A stretch of 64,000 bases of DNA from UBA6168 sp964508135 (GTDB lineage: Bacteria; Bacteroidota; Bacteroidia; Chitinophagales; Saprospiraceae): positions 1 through 64,000 of the forward strand of contig CAZDSU010000032.1 in assembly GCA_964508135.1 (NCBI GenBank), read 5' to 3'. Numbering within the stretch: the first letter of the stretch is position 1; the number at the start of each line of letters is the position of its first letter. This document shows, piece after piece, positions 7,362-15,311 of the stretch. The position numbers and the translations under genes were made by a program. The notes under the pieces were generated by a model. That model saw nothing but the letters and a program-made list of their open reading frames with translations. It was not told the origin of the DNA and did no database searches.

Positions 7362-9251
7362 TCAATGTTTTGTAAAAGTTGTGAACATGCCAACTTTGAA
7401 ATTTCTGCCTGGCATTGGCCTGCGCTCGATGACCCGGTAATTGGTATCCCAGCAGTTTTCGATTTGAAAGAAAATGCGGGTAGGCCATCCGCCGATTGGC
7501 CGCTCGAAGTCAACCAAAACCGTCCCGATTTGAAACCCCGGCAAACTCCCCAAGTCCGTCCGCACCGACCCTGTGAAGTGGTGCCGATAACTGTATCCTA
7601 AGCCATTCAATTGGATTTCACCAGCCACAAAGCCTTGATTTTCAGGCACATAATCCAGTTGCTGCCCAACTTCGGTTTTTGGGATTTCGATGGCTTTTTG
7701 GTGGGTGGAACGGGTGTAATCGTAGCCAGCATCCAATTTGAGTTGCCATTTTTTGCGCTGCAAAGCCCAGTGCAGGCGGCTCTCCACGCCCCGGCTCCAC
7801 ACCTCGGCGATGTTCGATGCCGACCAAAACGGCTGCCCCTCCGTCGGGTGCCAGCGTAGCCAATTTTCAATGTTTCGGTTAAAAACGGCTGCCGTGAAAC
7901 TGGCTCCCGACTGTTTTTTTTTCTTTGAAAAATGGAAGTTTATCTCCTCGCTCCAGCCCGATTCGGCGAGCAGGTCAGGGTTGCCGCCGGGCATCCAGTG
8001 CAAGTCGTTGAGGGTGGGCAGCCGGTAGTTTCGGCCGATTTTTGCGCCGATTTTCAGCCAGTTTTGGATGTTCCGTTCCAAGCCAAGCGAAGGCGTAATT
8101 GGTACCAGTTTGCCATCCACCAATTCGCAACGCCCGTCAAGCTGGGCGCTCCACTGGCCTTGAGTTAAGCGCAGCGAAGCAAAAACGGCAGATTGGCGGC
8201 GCTCCGCAGCACTTTGGTAGTTTTTGATGAATGCTTTTGTAAACGTTTGATTGCCAGCGATTTGCAGCGTGATTTTGTCGAAAAAATACCGCTGCCATTC
8301 TGCCTCGCTGATGCTAGTCCAGAAATGGCTGGGTGCATCCAGTCCAATTTGCCCATCTTGGTATCGGATGCCTTCTCGGAAGAGGGCGCTCCTCACCTGA
8401 ATCGAATTACTTCCGTAGTTGAGTTTCCAATTCAACGCCGTGCGCAGCACTTCGTCGGACTGGTTGGCTTCGCTACGGGTTTGGGTGGTGGTGGGCGGAA
8501 TTTCCCGGTAGGCCCGTTGCAGCCATGTCTGCCATCCGAGTTGCTGTTTGCCCGAAGGGCGCCAATAAAACTCCTGCAACAGCCCACCTTGCCACTGTGC
8601 GGCGTTTGTTTGGTGCTTGTCGGGCAGGCCGGGCGAGGGTTCAAAAATGAAGTCGTTTTTCGCTTTTTGGTGAAAAATGCGGGTGGCGGTGGCCCATTTT
8701 TGGTTGGCAAATTTAGCACTGGCCTCACCGCTCCACCAACCGAAGCTGCCAATCCCAGTGCTCATTTTGACTTGCTTTTTGGTGTCGAAATCTGGCCTAT
8801 TTTCCATTAGAACTGCACCACCGACGGACCCGCTTCCCCAAACGGCGCTGTTGCCGCCATGCTGCAAGCTGATTTCATCAGAAAAACTGGTGGGGAGCAA
8901 CGACCAATCGAGCAGCCCAAGCATCGGGCTTTGCACCTGGAAGCCGTTCCAAAGCACTGCCGTCTGGCTGGCACTTGCGCCCCGGATGGAGGTAGTGGCG
9001 AGGCTGCCGGAACCATAGCTTTTAAGATAAATACCAGTTTGGTTTTGTAAAAAATCCGCAACGCTTTGTCCAATTTGCCGAGAAAGGGCTGTATCCGACC
9101 ATTTTTCACAGAAGCTACCGGGCTGTTCGTTTCGAAGCGAAGTGGCATTTACCTCTACTGTCGGCAGGAGCACAAGCGTGTCACTTTGGGCAAATGAAAG
9201 CATTTGCGCAAGCAGGAAAAAAAGCAAAAATGGTGCAGCGGATTTTACCAA
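7362..9251 (-). CDS. btuB: TonB-dependent outer-membrane receptor, BtuB-like (cobalamin uptake)
   Basis: 629 residues. Signal peptide (MVKSAAPFLLFFLLAQMLSFAQ), TonB-box-like DTLVLLPTVEVNA, a plug domain with QNQTGIYLKSYGSGSLATTSIRG, WNGFQVQSPMLGLLDWSLLP and SAVWGSGSVGGAVLMENRP, then a 22-strand-type barrel ending in an aromatic-rich strand (GRNFKVGMFTTF). The length fits BtuB, which lacks the ~100-residue CarboxypepD insert of SusC proteins. Substrate is inferred from the cobalamin riboswitch directly upstream and the DUF4465 gene downstream. Energised by TonB, for instance the one at 2.9 kb. Confidence 0.88.
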   Translation of the reverse strand: MVKSAAPFLLFFLLAQMLSFAQSDTLVLLPTVEVNATSLRNEQPGSFCEKWSDTALSRQIGQSVADFLQNQTGIYLKSYGSGSLATTSIRGASASQTAVLWNGFQVQSPMLGLLDWSLLPTSFSDEISLQHGGNSAVWGSGSVGGAVLMENRPDFDTKKQVKMSTGIGSFGWWSGEASAKFANQKWATATRIFHQKAKNDFIFEPSPGLPDKHQTNAAQWQGGLLQEFYWRPSGKQQLGWQTWLQRAYREIPPTTTQTRSEANQSDEVLRTALNWKLNYGSNSIQVRSALFREGIRYQDGQIGLDAPSHFWTSISEAEWQRYFFDKITLQIAGNQTFTKAFIKNYQSAAERRQSAVFASLRLTQGQWSAQLDGRCELVDGKLVPITPSLGLERNIQNWLKIGAKIGRNYRLPTLNDLHWMPGGNPDLLAESGWSEEINFHFSKKKKQSGASFTAAVFNRNIENWLRWHPTEGQPFWSASNIAEVWSRGVESRLHWALQRKKWQLKLDAGYDYTRSTHQKAIEIPKTEVGQQLDYVPENQGFVAGEIQLNGLGYSYRHHFTGSVRTDLGSLPGFQIGTVLVDFERPIGGWPTRIFFQIENCWDTNYRVIERRPMPGRNFKVGMFTTFTKH

Positions 9252-9384
9252 AACAACCTGCCGAATGATGGGCTGAAGGAAGGACAGGTTGGAAACGGGA
9301 GAGGCTGTAAAGCCTTGATATTCAAGCCGTTGGCGACGGATTGCGACGTTTCTTCCCCGGCTTTTCCTCCGAAAGCCCGATTGA

Positions 9385-9680
9385 GAAAATACGCAACGGC
9401 AGGTCTTCTGACTCGTTCCTTTTTTTGGCGCCTTCCCGGTTGTGATTGGGTGATTGAGTTATTGAGATATTGGGTTATTGGGATATTGGGTTATTCGGGA
9501 TGCTGATTCGCCACTGAATATCCCAGTAACCCAATAACCCAATATCCCAATAACTCAATCACATCCAGTGGCCTTTTGCCAAAAAAAATCAATGGAACTT
9601 ACAGCAGCGGGGACTGTCCCGGATTTTCACCGGATTCCCTTTTCAGACTTGCGGCATTGCCACAAATCACCGTAGCGGCG
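9385..9680 (-). promoter_or_regulatory. Cobalamin (B12) riboswitch with an enlarged variable stem
   Basis: Read on the minus strand from about 9675: GGGAATCCGGTGAAAATCCG and GGACAGTCCCCGCTGCTGTAA are the conserved core of the cobalamin aptamer, followed by GGCCACTGGATG, GGGAAGGC and the B12 box GAGTCAGAAGACCTGCCG (about 9390-9414). It precedes btuB by about 135 bases and should repress btuB and the DUF4465 gene when adenosylcobalamin is abundant. Between GCCACTG and GGGAAGG the peripheral stem has been enlarged by a 110-120 base word-repeat palindrome (separate entry). Family assignment is very secure; exact ends are approximate. Confidence 0.95.
9442..9562. repeat. Word-repeat palindrome inside the riboswitch (ATTGGG/TTATTGGGATATTGGG type)
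   Basis: A tandem array of 7-9 base words (variants of TTATTGGGATATTGGG) is followed by a short spacer and the reverse-complement array (CCCAATATCCCAATAACCC variants). The outermost bases pair as GTGATTGAG with CTCAATCAC. The arms run about 50 bases each. The same word family appears again at 35951-36015. It replaces or extends a variable stem of the cobalamin riboswitch. Confidence 0.85.
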
Positions 9681-9688
9681 CAAAGGTA
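9681..9688 (-). promoter_or_regulatory. -7 element of the btuB-DUF4465 operon
   Basis: TACCTTTG on the minus strand matches TAnnTTTG. No clear TTG at the -33 spacing. A start near 9675 would place the riboswitch at the very 5' end of the mRNA. Confidence 0.55.
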
Positions 9689-9690
9689 AT

Positions 9691-9786
9691 AATTAGTTCG
9701 ACAGTTCGGCGGTTGTCGGTGCGCAGTCAAAAGTCAGAGAGTGGAACAACAGCGTTGGCTGCCAACTGCCCACTGCCGAACTAATT
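9691..9786. repeat. Word-repeat palindrome (GTTCGGCAGTTGGCAG type)
   Basis: AATTAGTTCGACAGTTCGGC at the left pairs with GCCCACTGCCGAACTAATT at the right, with a degenerate interior. It ends exactly at the stop codon of the minus-strand permease gene, so it forms the 3' UTR of that gene. The same words recur at 14228-14398. A role as a transcript-end hairpin is plausible. Confidence 0.75.
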
Positions 9787-11046
9787 TTATGCACCTTGTC
9801 TGATGGCGTCAACTGGGTCCATTCGGGAGGCTTGCATAGCGGGGATTACCCCTGCCAGGATTCCGACAATAATTGAGATTAACATGCCCCAGCTTATATT
9901 TCCGAGGTCGAGGTACACCGGGAAGGGTAGACTTTTTTCAAGAGCAGCCAGCAGGATATAGACAAAAATAAGCCCCAAGATGCCACCAACGATGCACAAA
10001 ATCACGGATTCTATGAGGAATTCGAGGAGGATTACCCCGTTTTTTGCGCCCAGAGCTTTCTTGATGCCAATGATGTTCGTGCGTTCTTTCACCGAAACGA
10101 ACATGATGTTGGCCACACTCACCATTCCTACAATTATTGCAAACATACCGATGACGATGCCTACCAAATTCAGGACCCCGAAGACATTGCCAAGCAGTTT
10201 GGCAATGATGGACATGGTATTGAGCGAAAAATTGTCTTCCTCCTTTGGTTTGAGGTGACGTTCCTGGCGGAGTGTCCCGGTCAGGTCGTCCTTCATTTTT
10301 TCAATGTCAATGCCGTCGGCAGCCTTGACGTTAAGCGATGCACCGAACGGATTGTCCACTTTCAGGTTGGCCAATTTCTTACCGAGTTCGTAAGAAATGA
10401 TAACCCCATTGTCAAAATCCATGACCTTGAGCAGGTCTTTTCCCGACCTTTTGAACACGCCAATTACCTCCATATCCCTCCCGCTTATCCTTATTTTCCT
10501 GCCAATTGGCTCTATGGAACCGAACAACTCCTCGGCCACTTTTGAGCCAATGAGCACCTTGTTGGCACCTTGCTGGTATTCGGCGGGGGTGTAGTATCGC
10601 CCTTTTTCGTATTCGGGTCTGAAGATTTCGTCCATATCGTAAGTGACGGCGACGCAAAACGCACCTTCGACGGAGTTGGAGCGGTATTTCAAGGTTTTCA
10701 TGCCAATAAAAACATGAAGTGAGGCTGCCCCAACGGTTTCTGCTTTGGTTTTTATTGCCTCAAAATCATGATAGTCAATATTGGGTCGGCGCTGGTACTT
10801 CCAGTAGTTGGTGTGTGGGTCTTCTGTCCACGACATTTTGCTCACGTAAACCACGTCATCGCCCAATTTGTCGAGGCTGCCCATCACGTTGTCTTGCATC
10901 GAGTTCACTGCCGCCTGGATGGCGATGATGCAAAATATGCCGATGGTGATGCCCAAGAGAGACAGGAAACTTCGCAGTTTATTGCCAGACAACTGGCTCC
11001 ATGCCTGCATGGCGCTTTCTGAAAATACACGTAGGAAGATGCGCAT
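9787..11046 (-). CDS. MacB-like ABC transporter permease
   Basis: 419 residues from the ATG at 11046 (MRIFLRVFSESAMQAWSQLS). MacB/LolE architecture: one helix near the N-terminus (SFLSLLGITIGIFCIIAIQAA), a MacB periplasmic core domain (about 45-270), then FtsX-type helices at about 285-310 (LVGIVIGMFAIIVGMVSVAN), 335-360 and 385-405, ending PAMQASRMDPVDAIRQGA, the conserved C-terminus of this family. Inner-membrane permease, probably of an efflux or lipoprotein-handling system. No ATPase or membrane-fusion gene is adjacent. An in-frame ATG at 11175 would add 43 non-conserved residues and is rejected. Confidence 0.9.
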   Translation of the reverse strand: MRIFLRVFSESAMQAWSQLSGNKLRSFLSLLGITIGIFCIIAIQAAVNSMQDNVMGSLDKLGDDVVYVSKMSWTEDPHTNYWKYQRRPNIDYHDFEAIKTKAETVGAASLHVFIGMKTLKYRSNSVEGAFCVAVTYDMDEIFRPEYEKGRYYTPAEYQQGANKVLIGSKVAEELFGSIEPIGRKIRISGRDMEVIGVFKRSGKDLLKVMDFDNGVIISYELGKKLANLKVDNPFGASLNVKAADGIDIEKMKDDLTGTLRQERHLKPKEEDNFSLNTMSIIAKLLGNVFGVLNLVGIVIGMFAIIVGMVSVANIMFVSVKERTNIIGIKKALGAKNGVILLEFLIESVILCIVGGILGLIFVYILLAALEKSLPFPVYLDLGNISWGMLISIIVGILAGVIPAMQASRMDPVDAIRQGA

Positions 11047-11321
11047 GACGGAAGAAATTTTTGCGAAAGTTACGCTTAAAAATAGGCTCGAAGTTGGGGG
11101 TTTGGTTTTTGAAACTTTAAAACGATTCGATAAAGCGGTATTTTTTATCCATGAAGGCAAAATATCGCTGGACATCCGCTCAAAAATATTGAATTCCTAT
11201 GGTGTTTTACGTTTGGTTTTGGATTTCGCTTCGCAATATTTTTACTATTCAGCCTGCTAAAAGTGCTCAAAATACCTACTTTCGCAGCCCTGAAAATCAA
11301 CCTTTTTACCAATTTTTTCTT
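11047..11321. other. Divergent intergenic region between the permease and mnmH
   Basis: 275 bases. TACTTTCG at 11277-11284 (plus) is close to the TAnnTTTG -7 element and would start transcription near 11290, supporting a short mnmH leader and the TTG start at 11322. A readable frame from an ATG at 11199 joins mnmH in frame, but its first 41 residues are not conserved in the family. Otherwise nothing recognisable. Confidence 0.4.
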
Positions 11322-12353
11322 TTGAAAAGAATCACCGCCACTCAACTTTTCCAGCTTGAACCCGACCGGGTGCTCCTCGACGTGCGCACCCCGACTGAGT
11401 ACGCCCAAGGCCACGTTCCAGGTGCGCTCAACCTGCCGTTGTTCAGTGATGAGGAACGGGCAGAGGTGGGTACGCTGTACAAACAGGTCAGCCCGGAGCG
11501 GGCATTCTTGCGGGGCTTGGACATTGCTGGCGCAAAAATGTCGTGGTACGTGCGAGAGGCAATGCGACTTGCTCCAGAGAAAAAAGTCGCCATTCACTGC
11601 TGGCGAGGAGGGCAACGCAGCGGTAGCTTGGCCACGCTGCTATCATTTGCAGGCTTCGATGTGGAGGTTTTGCAAGGTGGGTACAAGGCATACAGACATC
11701 ATGTGTTGGAGCATTTTTCGCTTCGCAAAAGCAAGTTCGTGGTGCTGGGCGGCAAGACCGGAAGCGGCAAAACGGAAATCTTGAAGCAGCTCGCCGCCCT
11801 TGGTGAGCAGGTCATTGACCTCGAAAAACTGGCCAACCACAAGGGTTCTGCCTTCGGAGCATTGGGCGAGGAGCCGCAGCCGAGGGTCGAGCAATTTGAA
11901 AACAACCTGTTCGCTGAGTTGGAAAAGATGGACCACCATCACCGCATCTGGGTGGAAAACGAAAGCCGGAGCATTGGCCGGGTAGCCATTCCCGCAGGTT
12001 TTTTTGAGCAGTTCAAGGCAGCACCAATCGTGCTGCTGGAGGTACCATTTGACGAGCGGATTCGGCACCTGGTAGAAGGGTACGCCACTTTTCCGAAGGA
12101 AGAATTGATAGAATCATTGGTGAAAATCACCAAACGAATGGGCGGTAACAACGTGAAGGAAGCCCTCGAAGCATTTGAAGCTGGCAAGGTGGAAGCGGCA
12201 ACCGCTGTCGCCCTGAATTACTACGACAAGACCTACTCCCACTCAACCGGACAAGGCAATTTTTCGGAAACGATACTATTGGAGGTGTCAAAGTTGGATG
12301 CCTTGGACATCGCCAGCCAATTAATCATTTTGGCAAATGAACACGGAATTTGA
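11322..12353 (+). CDS. mnmH: tRNA 2-selenouridine synthase (rhodanese + P-loop)
   Basis: 343 residues from a TTG at 11322 (MKRITATQLFQLEPDRVLLD). MnmH (SelU/YbbB) geranylates and selenates the wobble 2-thiouridine of tRNA Lys, Glu and Gln using selenophosphate. The rhodanese domain has DVRTPTEYAQGHVPGALNLP and the active-site loop AIHCWRGGQRSGS with Cys93. The P-loop domain follows with GGKTGSGKTE (about 143-152). Length fits the family. An upstream in-frame ATG at 11199 adds a tail that family members lack. selD begins 1 base after the stop and supplies the selenophosphate. Confidence 0.93.
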   Translation: MKRITATQLFQLEPDRVLLDVRTPTEYAQGHVPGALNLPLFSDEERAEVGTLYKQVSPERAFLRGLDIAGAKMSWYVREAMRLAPEKKVAIHCWRGGQRSGSLATLLSFAGFDVEVLQGGYKAYRHHVLEHFSLRKSKFVVLGGKTGSGKTEILKQLAALGEQVIDLEKLANHKGSAFGALGEEPQPRVEQFENNLFAELEKMDHHHRIWVENESRSIGRVAIPAGFFEQFKAAPIVLLEVPFDERIRHLVEGYATFPKEELIESLVKITKRMGGNNVKEALEAFEAGKVEAATAVALNYYDKTYSHSTGQGNFSETILLEVSKLDALDIASQLIILANEHGI

Positions 12354-12354
12354 A

Positions 12355-13407
12355 ATGGAAGAAATAAAACTCACGCAATACAGCCACGGCGCAGGCTGCG
12401 GCTGCAAAATAGCGCCAAAGGTACTTGACCAAATACTCAACGGATTGGGCGAGCAAGCCTATTTCCCCAATCTTTTGGTCGGCAACGAGGGTCGTGACGA
12501 CGCTGCTGTGATGGACATCGGAGGTGGGCAGGCACTCATCAGCACCACCGATTTTTTCATGCCCATCGTGGACGATGCCTTTGATTTTGGACGAATTGCG
12601 GCTGCCAATTCCATCAGCGATGTGTACGCCATGGGTGGCAAGCCCTTGATGGCCGTGGCCGTGCTTGGTTGGCCGGTGGAGAAATTGCCCATCGAGTTGG
12701 CATCCCGAGTGCTGGAAGGTGGACGCAGCATTTGCCGGGAGGCAGGAATTCCGCTGGCCGGCGGCCACAGTATTGACTCGCCGGAGCCGATTTTTGGCCT
12801 TGCCGTAACTGGGATTGTGAGCCACGAATTTTTGAAAAAGAATAATACCGCCGAAGTTGGCGACTGGCTTTTTTTGACCAAGCCATTGGGTGTCGGAGTG
12901 CTTACCACGGCGCAAAAAAGAGGCGCATTAAGCCTTGAACACCAGCCACTTATGATTGAAAGCATGGCAAAGCTGAACAGGGTGGGGGAGTCACTCGCAA
13001 CACTTCCGGGCGTGACGGCGATGACGGACGTTACCGGCTTTGGTCTGCTCGGTCACCTCGTAGAAATGGCCGACGGCAGCGGCCTGAGCGCCGAGATTTT
13101 TTACGAAAAACTGCCCGTGCTGGAAGGGGTGCGTGGCTACATCGCCCAGCGAATTTTCCCCGACGCAACTACCCGCAACTGGAGCAGCTTTGGTGAGAAA
13201 ATCAGCTTCGGCCAAGGCGTAAACGTGTTGGAAGCCTTCACCTTGTTGCCTGACCCACAGACGAACGGTGGTCTGCTTTTTACCGTAAAAAATGAAATCC
13301 TTGAGGATGTAAAGTCGCTGCTGACCGCAAATGGTTTGGGTCAGTTCGTGGAACCAATCGGTAGGATAGTGGAGCGGGGGGAAAAGGTTGTTTCTGTGCT
13401 GCAATAA
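12355..13407 (+). CDS. selD: Selenide, water dikinase (selenophosphate synthetase)
   Basis: 350 residues from the ATG at 12355 (MEEIKLTQYSHGAGCGCK). SelD makes selenophosphate from selenide and ATP. The catalytic pair Cys15 and Lys18 lies in GAGCGCK, equivalent to E. coli Cys17 and Lys20; the active-site residue is cysteine, not selenocysteine. GRDDAAVM, TTDFFMPIVDDAFDFGRIAAANSISDVYAMGG (in part) and MTDVTGFGLLGHL are family motifs. An alternative ATG at 12337 would overlap mnmH. Immediately downstream of mnmH, so the selenium delivered here is probably used for tRNA modification; selA and selB are not in this window. Confidence 0.95.
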   Translation: MEEIKLTQYSHGAGCGCKIAPKVLDQILNGLGEQAYFPNLLVGNEGRDDAAVMDIGGGQALISTTDFFMPIVDDAFDFGRIAAANSISDVYAMGGKPLMAVAVLGWPVEKLPIELASRVLEGGRSICREAGIPLAGGHSIDSPEPIFGLAVTGIVSHEFLKKNNTAEVGDWLFLTKPLGVGVLTTAQKRGALSLEHQPLMIESMAKLNRVGESLATLPGVTAMTDVTGFGLLGHLVEMADGSGLSAEIFYEKLPVLEGVRGYIAQRIFPDATTRNWSSFGEKISFGQGVNVLEAFTLLPDPQTNGGLLFTVKNEILEDVKSLLTANGLGQFVEPIGRIVERGEKVVSVLQ

Positions 13408-13437
13408 TTCAATAAATTGATTTTCAACTAGTTAGAA

Positions 13438-14229
13438 ATGGCGGGCCTCGAAAAATTTCGGAACAAAGTCTTTCAGAAAGACGTGATGCAAGTGCTCGCT
13501 GACTTGCCCGATAATTCGTTGGACATGGTTTACGGCGACCCGGACTATGGTGTGGGAATCAATTACCACGGCAAAACTTACCTGACCAAGTGGAACGATT
13601 ATGTGGATTGGTACATCGAGTTGACGAGGGAGTGCATGAGGGTGCTCAAACCGACGGGCAACCTTTTCATGATGAACTATCCCAAGCAAAACGCCTACCT
13701 ACGGGTGAAATTCTTGGACGAAAATGCTTATGACGTACAGGAATATGCCTGGATTTATAATACTAACGTCGGCCACAGCCCCCGTCGCTTCACCACGGCC
13801 CACCGCTCCATCCTCCATGCTACCAAGTCGAAGGACAACCATTTTTTTAAGGACCAAGTAGCTGAACCGTACCAAAATCCGACGGACAAACGCATCCAAC
13901 AACGCATAGCCGATGGCCATGTTGGGCGGATGCCGTACAGTTGGTTTTATTTTGATTTAGTGAAAAATGTGAGCAAGGACAAGACCTTCCATGCTTGCCA
14001 AATCCCGCTTGGACTGGTGGAAATGTTGATAAAATCGTGTACCAAGGAGCAGGACGATGTGTTCGTGCTGTTCGGAGGCAGTGGCTCGGAGTTGGTGCTT
14101 TGTCAGCAGCTCCACCGAAATTTTATCAGTTGCGAGCTGCACCCGGAGTACCACCAAATGATTGCGGAGCGGCTAGGAAACAATGGCGAGATTGGAGAAG
14201 AACATAAAATTGGGAAACGGAAAAAGTAG
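13438..14229 (+). CDS. Site-specific DNA methyltransferase, beta-class, with DPDY motif
   Basis: 263 residues. Motif order is that of beta-class amino-methyltransferases: the catalytic motif near the N-terminus (MVYGDPDYGVGINY, DPDY at 34-37) and the S-adenosylmethionine-binding motif near the C-terminus (FVLFGGSGSELVLCQQL, about 210-226, followed by ISCELHPEYHQMI). Most relatives have DPPY; an Asp in place of the second Pro is unusual but the surrounding residues are intact. It probably methylates adenine N6 or cytosine N4; the target sequence is unknown. No restriction enzyme gene is adjacent, so it is an orphan. Starts 31 bases after selD. Confidence 0.85.
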   Translation: MAGLEKFRNKVFQKDVMQVLADLPDNSLDMVYGDPDYGVGINYHGKTYLTKWNDYVDWYIELTRECMRVLKPTGNLFMMNYPKQNAYLRVKFLDENAYDVQEYAWIYNTNVGHSPRRFTTAHRSILHATKSKDNHFFKDQVAEPYQNPTDKRIQQRIADGHVGRMPYSWFYFDLVKNVSKDKTFHACQIPLGLVEMLIKSCTKEQDDVFVLFGGSGSELVLCQQLHRNFISCELHPEYHQMIAERLGNNGEIGEEHKIGKRKK

Positions 14230-14398
14230 TTGGCAGTTCGGCAGTTAGCAGTCAGTTCGACAGTTGTTTAGCAGAGACTGCTGAAAAATAGAAAGAGGAG
14301 ATAGCTTATCAAAGTCACCTCCTCTCTTGTTTCTGGCTTGACACTGACTAATCAACTGTCGAACTGACTGCCAACTGCCCCCTGCCGAACTGCCAACT
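14228..14398. repeat. Word-repeat palindrome between convergent genes (GTTGGCAGTTCGGCAG type)
   Basis: A left array at 14228-14266 (AGTTGGCAGTTCGGCAGTTA and variants) pairs with a right array at 14353-14398 (CAACTGTCGAACTGACTGCC onward). Nested inside is a second stem made by AGAGGAG and CTCCTCT (about 14293-14327). It fills the gap between the stops of the methyltransferase and the DUF6089 gene and could terminate both. Shares its words with 9691-9786. Confidence 0.8.
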
Positions 14399-15267
14399 CA
14401 ATCGTAGCACCCTGGCCTGCGGCCACCACGCTTCCGGCTGCCCATCAGTCCAGTGTCGAGGAAATTATAAGAGGCAGTGACGCCAAGGATAAAATACCAA
14501 TCTTTTTTGGCCGAATCGCCCCGTTGAGTGCCAGTGGGGACAATGACGGGTTCTCCGTTTTCGGTGAGTTCGCCAGTGCGGTTGCCGAGGGCAGCGGCCA
14601 GTTCTCCATTACCAGACAACAGTTCGGGGTAGGAAACGTAGGCACCGCTTACGTCGTCAAGGTAGTCGGTGAAAGTGGGCCGAGCGCCCAGTTCAAGTCC
14701 GAGGTTGATACGGTCGGTGAGGGCATATTTTACGCCAACACCGAAGGGAATGGCGAAAGCAAATCGCTTGTAGGGTGAATCAAATCCAGCCATGCCTTGG
14801 CCTTCGGTGCCGAGGGGTTGCAGTTCCTCCCAATTGCCGAGGTAGCGGGCCTTCGGGTTGAACTTGGACCCAGCAATTCCAGCGAAAACATAAGGCGAAA
14901 ATGGCCGAGCCAATCCGTAAGGCTGGTAGCCGAGGATATTGAACTCGCCGATGAGCGCAAATTCCAAGATGCTGGAACGGAAACTCAGGTTGCGGTCGTG
15001 GACAAAGTCGTCGTTGCGCACGTTGGCATCTTGGCCGGATACCCTGGCCCAGTTGAACCCGAGGCGGGCGGCAAACAAATGGTTGAAGTTTTGGCGGACA
15101 AAAATGCCAGCTGCAGGTTTGGTTTCTTTCAGATAAAGATTGCCGGAGTTGTTGGACAAATCGCCGATGTAATTGGCACCGCCCAATAAGATGCCTGCCT
15201 CCAGGTGTTGGGCTGAAACTGCGAATGGCAGCAAGGCATAAGCGAGGATTTGAAGGAAGTTTTTCAT
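14398..15267 (-). CDS. DUF6089 outer-membrane beta-barrel protein
   Basis: 289 residues. Signal peptide (MKNFLQILAYALLPFAVSAQ) then a barrel typical of DUF6089: LEAGILLGGANYIGDLS near the N-terminus, NHLFAARLGFNWARVSG, ILEFALIGEFNILGYQPYG, FSPYVFAGIAGSKFNP, FAFAIPFGVGVKYALTD, and a PTFTDYLDDVSGAYVSY loop. Predicted outer-membrane location; function unknown. Ends RKRGGRRPGCYD, a basic tail of the family that follows the last strand. Convergent with the methyltransferase across a palindrome. Confidence 0.88.
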   Translation of the reverse strand: MKNFLQILAYALLPFAVSAQHLEAGILLGGANYIGDLSNNSGNLYLKETKPAAGIFVRQNFNHLFAARLGFNWARVSGQDANVRNDDFVHDRNLSFRSSILEFALIGEFNILGYQPYGLARPFSPYVFAGIAGSKFNPKARYLGNWEELQPLGTEGQGMAGFDSPYKRFAFAIPFGVGVKYALTDRINLGLELGARPTFTDYLDDVSGAYVSYPELLSGNGELAAALGNRTGELTENGEPVIVPTGTQRGDSAKKDWYFILGVTASYNFLDTGLMGSRKRGGRRPGCYD

Positions 15268-15311
15268 AAAATTTGTGGATGAGTTATGAGGTAGTCAGTT
15301 TGAAAAATGAC

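Noticed and set aside
9442..9562. Possible CRISPR array
   Set aside because: The repeated words are 7-9 bases with no unique spacers of constant length, and the second half is the reverse complement of the first. No cas genes are present.
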